The notes under the pieces are model-generated. The model searched no databases. It saw only the letters and a list, made by a program, of their open reading frames with translations, and had not been told where the DNA came from. Source: UBA4416 sp044238845 (GTDB lineage: Bacteria > Bacteroidota > Bacteroidia > B-17B0 > Aurantibacillaceae). From it: a DNA stretch of 64,000 nt. This document shows, one piece after another, positions 8,805-17,322 of the stretch. A program made the position numbers and the translations under genes. Positions within the stretch are counted from its first letter, which is position 1, and each line of letters opens with the position of its first letter. The stretch is from contig JBIICN010000016.1 of NCBI GenBank assembly GCA_044238845.1, positions 7,316 to 71,315 on the forward strand. Direction: 5' to 3'.

Positions 8805-8881
8805 CCCTCACCCTTAGTCCCTCTCCCAGTGGAGAGGGAGATTTCCCCTTCTCCTTTTGGGAGAAGGGATAGGGATGAGGG
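8805..8881. repeat. REP-like CCCTCACCC/GGGTGAGG palindromic element
   Basis: The stretch begins CCCTCACCCTTAGTCCCTCT and ends with the near-complement (GGGATAGGGATGAGGG). Two inner hairpins are present: CCCTCTCCCagtGGAGAGGG and CCCTTCTCCttttGGGAGAAGGG. It is GC-rich compared with the AT-rich surroundings. Such elements are dispersed repeats in many genomes; here it sits between the 2H gene and the DUF559 gene and may act as a terminator. Confidence 0.75.
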
Positions 8882-8899
8882 TACTTAAAACATAATGTT

Positions 8900-9292
8900 A
8901 TGAATAAAATAATTAATCAATCTTATGGCGCGTCAAAATATCTATTTGACAATGCTAAATTACTTCGTAAAAAAGGAACCACTGCTGAGCAATTTCTTTG
9001 GAAAATAATTAGAAATCGAAAAATTTTAGGATTTAAGTTTAGACGACAGCACCCGATAAAGTATTTTATTGCCGATTTTTATTGTCACGAAGCTTTTTTG
9101 GTAATAGAGCTGGATGGTAACATTCATGAACATGAAAACATAAAAAGCTATGACCAGAAACGAGAAGAAATTATTAATAATTTAGGAATTACTATACTAA
9201 GATTTACTAACGACGAAGTTTTTTCTGATATAGATAACCTTATTAATAAAGTAGAGAAATATTTAATAAATTTTAAAAACGAATTACGTTGA
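8900..9292 (+). CDS. DUF559 domain protein (Vsr/PD-(D/E)XK-like)
   Basis: The 130-residue protein matches the DUF559 pattern. It has an N-terminal LRKKGTTAEQFLWKIIRNRK, then GFKFRRQHPIKYFIADFYCH, then LVIELDGNIHEH, and a C-terminal ILRFTNDEVFSDIDNLI. The D and the E-x-D residues align with the Vsr-like nuclease core, so a DNA endonuclease activity is plausible but unproven for this family. The gene starts 19 bp after a palindromic repeat element and ends with a 9-bp convergent overlap with the pseudouridine synthase gene. Confidence 0.85.
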   Translation: MNKIINQSYGASKYLFDNAKLLRKKGTTAEQFLWKIIRNRKILGFKFRRQHPIKYFIADFYCHEAFLVIELDGNIHEHENIKSYDQKREEIINNLGITILRFTNDEVFSDIDNLINKVEKYLINFKNELR

Positions 9293-9967
9293 ACTATTTT
9301 CGAAATTATTATCTGCTTCAAAAATCATTTCTTGTTGAGTAATTGGATGCTGAATGATTAATTTTGCTGCTTGTAATGCAATGGCGTTTGGTTTATATGG
9401 AGCCATAGAACCATATAATTCATCGCCTAATATGGGGCAATCAATGCTAGCTAATTGTACACGTATTTGATGGTATTTGCCTGTATGCAATTGTATGCGC
9501 CATAAAAAATAATTACCATATGGTTTTACAGTGTATTCTAATTTTGCTTTTTCGGCGTATTCAGTGCCTTCGGGCACAAGCACGGCTTTCTTTTTTTCTT
9601 TGCGATGCCAATGTTCTAAAACACCACTTTCGGGCACTTCGAGAACCTCAGTGTCCGAATTGGTGACTGAGGCTCTCGAAGTCAAAGCCACATAATATTT
9701 AGCAACTTTCCTTTGTGCAAATTGCTCACTTAAGTTTCTTAAATATTCTTTTTGTTTGGTAAATAGTAGGATGCCACTGGTTACTCTATCTAAACGATGT
9801 AAATGTTGTACATAAGGATTTTTATCTCCCGTTTTTTCCTTTAAATAATTTTTGACTTGATGTAATAAATTGGGATGATTATTTCTATCAGGCTCCACCA
9901 TCAAACCAGCTGGCTTGTTGCAAACGAGTAAAATATCGTCTTCGTATATGATTTGCAGCATATTCAC
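9284..9967 (-). CDS. RluA-family pseudouridine synthase
   Basis: RluA-type enzymes isomerise uridine to pseudouridine in rRNA or tRNA. Visible motifs are DDILLVCNKPAGLMVEP, the catalytic-aspartate motif HLHRLDRVTSGILLF, QFAQRKVAKYYVAL, and LHTGKYHQIRVQLA with ILGDELYG. At 227 residues it lacks an S4 domain, like RluC/TruC-type or short family members. A 47-bp palindromic repeat (9636-9682) lies in frame and encodes a segment containing SVTNSDTEVLEVPESG, between YYVAL and LEHW. The target nucleotide cannot be assigned. Confidence 0.88.
   Translation of the reverse strand: MNMLQIIYEDDILLVCNKPAGLMVEPDRNNHPNLLHQVKNYLKEKTGDKNPYVQHLHRLDRVTSGILLFTKQKEYLRNLSEQFAQRKVAKYYVALTSRASVTNSDTEVLEVPESGVLEHWHRKEKKKAVLVPEGTEYAEKAKLEYTVKPYGNYFLWRIQLHTGKYHQIRVQLASIDCPILGDELYGSMAPYKPNAIALQAAKLIIQHPITQQEMIFEADNNFENSST
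9636..9682. repeat. Palindromic repeat inside the pseudouridine synthase gene
   Basis: The arms ACTTCGAGAACCTCAGT (9636-9652) and ACTGAGGCTCTCGAAGT (9666-9682) pair over 17 bp with one mismatch around a 13-bp centre. The base composition is more GC-rich than the host gene. It looks like an in-frame insertion of a dispersed Bacteroidota palindrome. Confidence 0.65.
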
Positions 9968-10050
9968 TTGACAAAACTAAGATTTTTAAGTGATTAATCT
10001 ATCGTTCTATTTAATTCGTATATGAATGAATTTTTAATCAAACATTGCAA

Positions 10051-11040
10051 TTACCTAAATAGCTCAATGTGTCCTTTATACGTTATTTCGTTTGTAATAA
10101 TTACATAAAAATAAGTTCCATTTGCACATTCTTCTCCACTAGTTGTTCTGCCATCCCAAAAATGGTTTTGCTTTTCAGTGTTAAAAACTTCATTTCCCCA
10201 GCGATTATAAATAGTAGTTTTTAAGATATTGTCGCATTTAGTAAAATTGAACACGTCGTTTACTTGGTCTCCATTAGGTGTAAATACATTAGGCATTCTT
10301 TCATCCGTATCAAAGTAGGTGTCAAATTCGATACTTGCCGTAGCTCCATAAGAATCAATAGAGGAGTTCTCTATCGAGCATACAAGTGATATTGTAAGTG
10401 GTTGTGGGTTTATTTTATAGATGTTGTTTTTTACAATAGAAAATAGTTCCTTTTGTGTTGCTTTGCATGATGGATATGCAGTAAATAGAGAGTATATAGG
10501 GAGATAATTTATGTTTACAATACCAAGATCTATCACTGATAAAATGGAGGTTTTAGAAGGATTTAGAATTATTTTTATTAAATGTGATCCCAAATCGGCC
10601 ATATACAAAGTGTCGTCTAAAATGGCAAAATCTCCAGCGCAAGCATATCCTATTTTACCAAGAGGTATTGCTTTTGCATTAATAGTTGATACTTTATATA
10701 AACTGTCGAAAGAGTCCATCAATAAATAATTGTCATCCAATGCTACCAGGCCTTTTCCTCCGTTTATGCTTTTGTTATTAACGTCTGTAATAGTTCCGAC
10801 AAAAGAACTAGAATTATTTAAATAATCGATTATATATAATCCGATATTTAAACCATATAAGTTATTGTTTGGAGTAACAGCAATATCTGAAAAGGTGTTA
10901 TTTATTAGATGTGATTCTTCGCTACAATCCTTAATAGATAACAATGAAATTGTACCATTTGAATTATTGGAAATAATTTTTACTTGACAAAATATGGTGC
11001 TGAAATAAAATGTCAAACCCAGGCAAAGTAATATTTTCAT
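10051..11040 (-). CDS. Exported protein with gliding-motility-associated C-terminal (CHU_C) domain
   Basis: A signal peptide (MKILLCLGLTFYFSTIFCQ) is followed by a region with repeated short strands typical of a beta-propeller-like fold. The C-terminal domain of about 85 residues begins MPNVFTPNGDQVND and contains TIYNRWGNEVF, FWDGRTTSGEEC and GTYFYVI. This is the type B T9SS sorting signal. The protein should therefore be moved across the outer membrane and attached to the surface. The cargo function is unknown. It is a single gene on the minus strand with a 228-bp AT-rich gap upstream. Confidence 0.85.
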   Translation of the reverse strand: MKILLCLGLTFYFSTIFCQVKIISNNSNGTISLLSIKDCSEESHLINNTFSDIAVTPNNNLYGLNIGLYIIDYLNNSSSFVGTITDVNNKSINGGKGLVALDDNYLLMDSFDSLYKVSTINAKAIPLGKIGYACAGDFAILDDTLYMADLGSHLIKIILNPSKTSILSVIDLGIVNINYLPIYSLFTAYPSCKATQKELFSIVKNNIYKINPQPLTISLVCSIENSSIDSYGATASIEFDTYFDTDERMPNVFTPNGDQVNDVFNFTKCDNILKTTIYNRWGNEVFNTEKQNHFWDGRTTSGEECANGTYFYVIITNEITYKGHIELFR

Positions 11041-11268
11041 AGACGTTTCTTTTAAGAATTAAAAGTAGAGGCATTTTTTTTAAAAATTATGTCAAATGAA
11101 CAAGTGATACAATAATTTTGATAGATGGGTGGTTTTTTTGGATAAATGATTATAAGTCAAAAATGTAGGCGGTGAAAAGAGGATAATTGTTATGCTATTA
11201 CATAAATAAAAGTAATTAGTTTCGGTTTTAAAGGCGCTAATATTAAAACTTTAAAATCTCTTTAAATC

Positions 11269-11300
11269 AAAAAAGGTCCAAGCTATGCTTGAACCTTTTT
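11269..11300 (-). terminator. Displaced tRNA-operon terminator
   Basis: AAAAAAGGTCCAAGC and GCTTGAACCTTTTT form a hairpin directly beyond the 3' end of the tRNA-Leu fragment, read on the minus strand. It was probably the original terminator of the tRNA genes before the island separated them. The rest of 11041-11268 shows no gene that I can see. Confidence 0.7.
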
Positions 11301-11308
11301 CTTTCATC

Positions 11309-11362
11309 TGTACCCCAGACGGGACTTGAACCCGTACGTCCGCGAAGACACAGGATTTTAAG
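11309..11362 (-). pseudogene. Displaced 3' fragment of tRNA-Leu (left attachment site)
   Basis: These 54 bp are identical and in the same orientation as 46480-46533, which lies over the 3' part of the intact tRNA-Leu(UAA) gene. The shared block runs from just outside the acceptor end to the anticodon loop. Sequence beyond 11362 no longer matches the tRNA. This is the classic trace of tyrosine-recombinase integration into a tRNA. Confidence 0.92.
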
Positions 11363-11433
11363 CACACCGCTTAGCTAACAAAGTCTCTCAAAAAGGTTCC
11401 TTTTTATGCAAAAATAGGCAAAATTGATACAAA

Positions 11434-11453
11434 ATTGCGCTTTTTTATTGCGC
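11434..11453. repeat. Candidate left arm-type integrase sites
   Basis: Two copies of ATTGCGC start at 11434 and 11447, 13 bp apart. The matching right-end pair (ATTGCAC at 46375 and 46388) has the same period. The remaining sequence from 11363 to 11547 is AT-rich and shows no gene. Confidence 0.5.
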
Positions 11454-11547
11454 ACTTTCCGGAGTTCTGTGGTATTTTAAAATTAAACATACTAAAGGAA
11501 TTAAAGTGTTTAATAGATTTATCTAATTTTTAGAGCATAATAGCAAA

Positions 11548-12669
11548 TTAATATATTTCAATGACTCTTTTAGGTATCATTAAATTCATTGGAATCAAAA
11601 TACTACCATCATTTAATAAACTTATAAATGGGTATTTACGCAAGTCGATTTCATAACTAGGTAATTTTTGTTCAGTTCTATCAAAAAACTGAAAGACTTC
11701 TTCAAATGCAATACCGTCAAAATAACCTGTCAAGTTGAATGAACTATAGTTTCTAATAAGCCATTCAATATTTTCGTCTTCATTGTGAAAGAAATCATAA
11801 TACCTCAAATTCTCCTTATTGATTGATTGTCCAATAAATTCAAGATGTTTAAGTTCAGTTATTATAGGACTCCAAGTTAGTGCTTTAACTTTACCTTCTA
11901 TGTTTTTACTATCATCTAATTTTACAGCTAATTTAAAATTTGAAGTCCTTATTAAACTTTGAAATATATGACTTTTTGCAATAAAAGAATTGCAACTAAA
12001 ATATTCATCTTTATTCAATTCTTCACCTGATGTTTCTGGGTCTTCAATTAATTGTTCTGGTTTATAACCAACTTCTTCTTCAGTTACAAATCTTGTTGCT
12101 ATCAACCATGATTTTAATTTAACTTTTTTAGCACCCTTTTTTACTATAATATTTTCACATTGCTCTCTCCAAGAATTAACTAGGTTAGATTTTATGTCTA
12201 TTTCGCTATGAGTTCCTTTAGCCTCGCCTAAACAAAATTCTTTATCTCCATCAGAAATAAACCAATCCGGAGTATTTCCACCTTTTTCAGTTCTTAGCAG
12301 TTTAAATTCACCTGAAGTAGTGCCAATAAGGTTTTGAATATTGGCAAAATATTTGTACCCATAATATTCAGATAATATAAATCTTGCAATTCCTCTACCT
12401 AATTTTCCACTTTCTCTAATTTTAGATTCTGTGTTATTAGCAATTCCTAAATCTATAAATCTTAATTCGTCTGAATTTGCTAATAGTTGCTCATACTCAT
12501 CATAAATTGGATTAGTTCCAATTTTTGGTTCAATTCCATGCGTATCAATATAGGTATGATGAAAGGCTTTTTTTAAATCTATAGGTAATTTATGTATAGT
12601 TCCATCAATTGAAATAGCTTGAATCGGAGGATTGCATTTAATAAAAATTGCATATGTGTGTCTTATCAT
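11548..12669 (-). CDS. PD-(D/E)XK nuclease-like protein, third gene of candidate defence operon
   Basis: I do not recognise a named family. The 373-residue protein has a likely restriction-endonuclease core. TPDWFI with D135, followed after 13 residues by FCLGEAKG (E149, K151), gives the PD...ExK pattern. An upstream helix (GRGIARFILSEYYGYKYF) would be the usual first core helix. The C-terminal 200 residues are unassigned. There is no signal peptide. It lies 134 bp after the tandem phosphoribosyltransferase-like gene on the same strand and is the leftmost gene of the island. It may be the nucleic-acid-cutting effector of that operon; this is inference. Confidence 0.7.
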   Translation of the reverse strand: MIRHTYAIFIKCNPPIQAISIDGTIHKLPIDLKKAFHHTYIDTHGIEPKIGTNPIYDEYEQLLANSDELRFIDLGIANNTESKIRESGKLGRGIARFILSEYYGYKYFANIQNLIGTTSGEFKLLRTEKGGNTPDWFISDGDKEFCLGEAKGTHSEIDIKSNLVNSWREQCENIIVKKGAKKVKLKSWLIATRFVTEEEVGYKPEQLIEDPETSGEELNKDEYFSCNSFIAKSHIFQSLIRTSNFKLAVKLDDSKNIEGKVKALTWSPIITELKHLEFIGQSINKENLRYYDFFHNEDENIEWLIRNYSSFNLTGYFDGIAFEEVFQFFDRTEQKLPSYEIDLRKYPFISLLNDGSILIPMNLMIPKRVIEIY

Positions 12670-12803
12670 AATATAAAACTAAATTCAATATTAATATAAA
12701 GCAAATAAAAATTCCATTTTTAATACAGAAGTGTACTAAAATATGGTTATTAATTAGAAGAAAATCGAGTATTTATTGCCATATATACTTCTATTAGTTA
12801 CTT

Positions 12804-14978
12804 TTAATATTGAGTCTTTTTAGAATTATAGTGAATAATATTTATCATAACTGCTATAATATTATCTGTATGATTATTAAACTCTTCATATAAATAGTTA
12901 AGATGTTCTGGTTTTAGGGACATTTTTTGGATGCATAATGCCATTAAAAACTCATATGGTACTGAATCTGGATTATTAGCTTCTTCAATTGAATTTTTAA
13001 TTAAATAACACATCCTATTACTTAATGAATCGTCTAATAGATAATTCAGTTCATTAGTTGAAGAAGTTCTAAGTAGAGCAGCTTGAATTATACCATCATT
13101 AAATCTATTGAAGTTTTCTGGGTCCAAAATAAATCTTTCGTATACTGTTTGTTTAACATTGTTACTTATTCTGTAATTATGAATTACAGAAAGAATTGTA
13201 AAATATAGTACAGCTTGTGATACATTTTCCGGAACCCAATCAGAGAAGTTGAAAAAAGCGAAGTTTTTATTAAGTAATATTCTGGAACCATCAGATTTAT
13301 TTAAAAAAACATTGTTTACTAATCCTTCATTGCTAGATAATTCATTAAGCCTATTTTGAAAGTATAATTTAGTTTCTTCTAACATTATTGAATTAACTCC
13401 ATACTCATCAAATCCGTTAATTAATTTCTGTAAAAATACTTTTTCTGATTCCCAAGATATTGTTTCACTATCTTCATTTGGCAGTAATATTTTATCAATA
13501 TTTATAAAATTATGAGTGTTGAATTGATATGTGCCATATTGAATTGAACTTTTAATATTCTTAAATGAAATCTCATCATTACATCTTAAAAAACCATTAA
13601 AGTAAATTATCTGTGATGATTCATGAAATCTCAATATTCGACTAACATTCGAAACAACTTTTCCTTCTGAAATACAGGACGAACAAACTAAAAAACTATT
13701 ACTGCTTTCGATTTTAGGTATATTATATAGTTCTTTTATGGAAATTGGTGTAACAGGTTTTTTATGAACCGTTTCGTAATATTTACAAATTAAGTCAGCT
13801 ATATGTTTAGATTCGAAAGGGTCTATATATATGATATAACTAATGTTTATTGGTAGTAAATTAAGTAGCAGCTTATTAGTCTTAGTTTCAAAATAATTTG
13901 AATCTTTACTATTCAACTCTCTTAATAATTTACTTATATCAAAATACAAATCTCTAATTTTCCCTTTAGAGTTTTTGCCTTTATAACATGATATATAATC
14001 GAATTTAAGATATTTTTTAATAAAATCACTTAGATAATCTGGCGCATCATTTTTATTCAATAAAAAACTTGATATTGTTGGAGGAGAAGGAATAAATTGT
14101 TCGTCTTCTAATCGAATTTTAAATGTTCTAAAGGGAAATTTATTTCTGAAATCCTCTGGTTTTTCTGATTGAAAATTTTTCCCTAAAAACTCAATTCGCT
14201 CCAATTTACAAATCGATTTGTATTTAGGGTCTTTGTTTTTATCAAAACTATATAAAACTACTATTTTCGACCAATCAATACCAAAATTATTTAATCTGTT
14301 TGGTAAAGAGCCATTTATTGATGTAGAAACTAAGAATAGTGAGTTGGCTATATTTTCAATATCATCTTTTTTTATAAAATAAGAAGAATAACTCTTTACT
14401 CTTGGAGTATATGATTCAGCATTATTTGTATTTAATAAAACAATACTTGCATAAATTAATGGAAATATTGAAGGGGTATCGCAATAGATTATTTCAGGCT
14501 TGTTATTTAAAAGAGGTAATAAAAAAACAGCCAAAATATTAATTTGTTCACTATCAGTAAAAACATTTGCGGTTCTAATAAAATGCGTTGCATAATTACC
14601 TGATGGTAAACTGAAATATGATTGATGATTTGCGTGAAGAACAGGTGAATGTTTTTTGAAAATGAAACTATATATACTTTTAACTATAATTGAATATAAA
14701 TTCGAATCTATTGAATCAGTTTTGTTTTCTAAATATATAGTCCCGTTTTTTTCATAATAAAGCTCTACGATATTAATATTTGATAAATTAGGTATTCTTT
14801 CTTTTGGGATTTGATATTTTATGCCATTGTTTGGCATGAGAATGAATATACTTTCAGGAATATTATTATTTAATAAGTATTTCTTTATCGGTGATTCTAA
14901 GTCAAGATTGTTGTTACAGGCTGATATTGTAATTAAACAAATTGATTTATTTTTATATTTAAAATCTGTAATAATCAT
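12804..14978 (-). CDS. Tandem phosphoribosyltransferase-like protein, second gene of candidate defence operon
   Basis: A 724-residue protein with no clear named match. Two regions resemble type I (orotate) phosphoribosyltransferases. In the first, FSLPSGNYATHFIRTANVFT (residues 122-141) looks like the OPRT start and FLVSTSINGSLPNRL (about 215-229) occupies the PRPP-loop position. In the second, YFDISKLLRELN (345 on) is followed by IIYIDPFESKHIADLI and FLVCSSCISEGKVVSNV (429-445). Both loops lack the usual acidic pair, so activity may be altered or lost. The C-terminal 270 residues are helical and unassigned. It starts 4 bp after the GHKL ATPase gene, so the two are probably translated together. 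Confidence 0.7.
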   Translation of the reverse strand: MIITDFKYKNKSICLITISACNNNLDLESPIKKYLLNNNIPESIFILMPNNGIKYQIPKERIPNLSNINIVELYYEKNGTIYLENKTDSIDSNLYSIIVKSIYSFIFKKHSPVLHANHQSYFSLPSGNYATHFIRTANVFTDSEQINILAVFLLPLLNNKPEIIYCDTPSIFPLIYASIVLLNTNNAESYTPRVKSYSSYFIKKDDIENIANSLFLVSTSINGSLPNRLNNFGIDWSKIVVLYSFDKNKDPKYKSICKLERIEFLGKNFQSEKPEDFRNKFPFRTFKIRLEDEQFIPSPPTISSFLLNKNDAPDYLSDFIKKYLKFDYISCYKGKNSKGKIRDLYFDISKLLRELNSKDSNYFETKTNKLLLNLLPINISYIIYIDPFESKHIADLICKYYETVHKKPVTPISIKELYNIPKIESSNSFLVCSSCISEGKVVSNVSRILRFHESSQIIYFNGFLRCNDEISFKNIKSSIQYGTYQFNTHNFINIDKILLPNEDSETISWESEKVFLQKLINGFDEYGVNSIMLEETKLYFQNRLNELSSNEGLVNNVFLNKSDGSRILLNKNFAFFNFSDWVPENVSQAVLYFTILSVIHNYRISNNVKQTVYERFILDPENFNRFNDGIIQAALLRTSSTNELNYLLDDSLSNRMCYLIKNSIEEANNPDSVPYEFLMALCIQKMSLKPEHLNYLYEEFNNHTDNIIAVMINIIHYNSKKTQY

Positions 14979-14982
14979 ATAT

Positions 14983-16161
14983 CTAGGCTGTTATAACTGG
15001 AAAGAAAATTGTAAATAAAGTACCTTCTGTTTTGCAATTATTTATTTGTACTTTCTGAGTCGTAAACCAGTTATTTAGTTTGTAATTCTCTTTTTTACTT
15101 GATTCATTATCATCAAAAGAATCTTGCGTAAAATCTCTATATAGTTTTAAACCATTGGTTCTTATTTTTAAATAACCAGATTTTTTAAGTAATTTCATAA
15201 TATTATATAAACCGAATCCTCTTTCGTAAAAGTTTTTTAATTCGCTTGTGTTTCCCTTAATTAAACAATTAATGATAGCATTATAAATTTCAGTCTGATT
15301 TTCAAAATCTTCAAATGTTTTGTTAGCCCATTTTGATGCCAATCCTGGTCCACTATCAAATACTGAAATTTCAATGAAATAGTTTTCTTTAGTTTCTGAT
15401 AGATTACAATTTTTCATATAATTAAATAGAGAAACATCATCAATGCAACTATTAAGTAAAACATCTTTTTTGCCATGATGGGCAGAAATTAATAATCCTC
15501 TTACTCCTTGATTAAGAGAATTTCCTTTAATATCCTCTCTACTCCAGAAGTGAGTGTTTTCTATAAGTTCATATATTATTTCACCAATAAGTTTATTGTT
15601 TTCTTGTAAATAAGTTGAAGAATTTGAATTAGAATAGTTTGTAATTACACTATTGAGTATATTCTTTGACAGTTCTATAAATTCTTTTTTATCTCTCAAT
15701 ACTCCATTTGAATAATAAAATGCCGATGGAAACGGAAACATTGAATGCTGAACACACGGGATAAAAGCTGTATCTCCTTTTTGCCACGTATTTTTGTTTA
15801 GTAATTCATTTATTTTATTTTTAAGAATATTAGCTACTGGAATTGAAATATTTGTGTGGTCAGATAAAAAAATACCATTCTTGTATCCAATACAAGCTGC
15901 TACAAAATTCCAATATCTATTAAAAGCAACATCTATTTTGTTATCTAAATCTTGAGTATTATTATCGTAATTAACATACAATTTGCCTGAACAAAGTCTT
16001 CCCCAAGTAATTATTAGCTGAATAATTTCAGCATAAATTCCCATTTGCTTAGTTTTTAAATTTGCAGGTATAAATAAGTCTACATCTTTTGAAGCAGTAA
16101 TTATTTTATATCCTTCTTCAATTTCGTAGTAAGATATGTCGTTACTTAAGCTTAATTTCAT
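14983..16161 (-). CDS. GHKL-type ATPase, first gene of candidate defence operon
   Basis: The 392-residue protein has a complete GHKL (gyrase/Hsp90/histidine kinase/MutL) ATP site but no histidine phospho-acceptor domain or membrane segment. The N box is IIYELIENTHFW (E198, N202), the G1 box is FDSGPGLA (269-275), the G2 box is ERGFGLYNIMKLL (313 on), and the last strand is EGTLFTIFFP. The N-terminal 180 residues are unassigned. It heads a three-gene minus-strand operon with a phosphoribosyltransferase-like and a nuclease-like protein. By analogy with other immune systems it could be the sensor or switch. The gene is divergent from an HDAC-family gene. Confidence 0.78.
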   Translation of the reverse strand: MKLSLSNDISYYEIEEGYKIITASKDVDLFIPANLKTKQMGIYAEIIQLIITWGRLCSGKLYVNYDNNTQDLDNKIDVAFNRYWNFVAACIGYKNGIFLSDHTNISIPVANILKNKINELLNKNTWQKGDTAFIPCVQHSMFPFPSAFYYSNGVLRDKKEFIELSKNILNSVITNYSNSNSSTYLQENNKLIGEIIYELIENTHFWSREDIKGNSLNQGVRGLLISAHHGKKDVLLNSCIDDVSLFNYMKNCNLSETKENYFIEISVFDSGPGLASKWANKTFEDFENQTEIYNAIINCLIKGNTSELKNFYERGFGLYNIMKLLKKSGYLKIRTNGLKLYRDFTQDSFDDNESSKKENYKLNNWFTTQKVQINNCKTEGTLFTIFFPVITA

Positions 16162-16257
16162 ATTAAGTGGCCTTTTATTTATTTAGAAAGATAATAAATT
16201 TCATTTAAAGCCTATAATAAAATTTATCATTCTTTACATAATATAGTATTATCCTAA

Positions 16258-16276
16258 TCCCGGATTATTCCCGGAT
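16258..16276. promoter_or_regulatory. Tandem TCCCGGAT direct repeats in a divergent promoter region
   Basis: TCCCGGAT occurs at 16258-16265 and 16269-16276, exactly 11 bp (one helical turn) apart. It lies in the 176-bp gap between the divergent GHKL operon and the HDAC-like gene. The motif is GC-rich in an AT-rich gap and could be an operator controlling either side. Confidence 0.4.
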
Positions 16277-16337
16277 AAAATAAACTTCCTAAAGTCGCCG
16301 AAATCTGCTATCTCCGCTTAAATCTAATATTTAAGCC

Positions 16338-17294
16338 ATGTATAAACCGACGATTAAAACCTTTTACAATCACCAACAAGTGATGGAAAGTAACATTCAG
16401 AAATCTTATTCAAAATCACCTTTAAAACCTAAACTGCTATTGAAGCATCTTAAGAGATTAGGATTTTACGATGGCTTTTTAGAATTAGAAAATTTTAAAC
16501 CATTTGATAAATCTGAATTTTTACTTGCTCATTCAGAAGAATATGTAAATGCATTTTTCAAAGGTATAAAACCTTTATGTAATTCTAATGGCGTTCCTTG
16601 GAGTGAAGAACTTGTTACAAGCGTATGTTATACAAATTCTAGTTTATATAATGCCATGCTTTATGCATCTCAAAATCCTGAACACATAACATTCTCGCCT
16701 ACGAGTGGATTTCATCATTCTTCACCAGAACACGGTTCTGGGTTTTGTACTTTCAGTGGTCAAGTTATTGCATCTGTTAAGTTATATCGAGAATTTGGAT
16801 TAAGAACTGCCTGGCTTGATTTAGACGGTCATTACGGTAACTCAATAGAGGACTCTCGTTATTTTGTTCCTGATTTGAATCTAGCGGTTCCATTAGGGTT
16901 TAATATTAATCCAACTGGTCAAGGTCAAGAATATTTGAACTCATTAAAATCTAATCTTGAATTTTTAGAAGAAGCCATATTAAATAATCAAATTGATTGT
17001 GTTGTATGGGCACATGGTGCTGATAGCCATGAGGATGATGATTTAGGAGGTTCTTGTTCAACGGATGATTGGTATGATTGTTCTGAGATGTTTTATACAT
17101 GGGTAAAGCAACTAAATGCTAAAAGAAATAGACCCTTACCTGTCACTTTAACGCTTTTTGGTGGTTACAGAAAAGATTTTATTTCCGTGTTAGAGCTACA
17201 TTCCTCAGATATTGTTCAGTGTTTACATTATTTATGTGGCAGAGATGTTGAACATTTTCCTGATGTACGAAAAAGTTCATTTGGTAGAATTTAA
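16338..17294 (+). CDS. Histone deacetylase / acetoin-utilisation family deacetylase
   Basis: The 318-residue protein has the arginase-fold deacetylase motifs. SGFHHSSPEHGSGFCTFSG holds the catalytic histidine pair H126-H127, AWLDLDGHYGNS holds zinc ligands D163 and H165, WAHGADSHEDDDLGG holds the third ligand at D229, and TLFGGY is near the end. It is therefore likely a zinc amidohydrolase acting on acyl-amines or acyl-lysine; the substrate is unknown. The usual RPPGHH is replaced by TSGFHH. It starts a plus-strand group with three unrecognised genes inside the island, so an immune or regulatory role is possible but unsupported. Confidence 0.85.
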   Translation: MYKPTIKTFYNHQQVMESNIQKSYSKSPLKPKLLLKHLKRLGFYDGFLELENFKPFDKSEFLLAHSEEYVNAFFKGIKPLCNSNGVPWSEELVTSVCYTNSSLYNAMLYASQNPEHITFSPTSGFHHSSPEHGSGFCTFSGQVIASVKLYREFGLRTAWLDLDGHYGNSIEDSRYFVPDLNLAVPLGFNINPTGQGQEYLNSLKSNLEFLEEAILNNQIDCVVWAHGADSHEDDDLGGSCSTDDWYDCSEMFYTWVKQLNAKRNRPLPVTLTLFGGYRKDFISVLELHSSDIVQCLHYLCGRDVEHFPDVRKSSFGRI

Positions 17295-17322
17295 TTAATT
17301 GTAAATTTTAATATGATATTTT

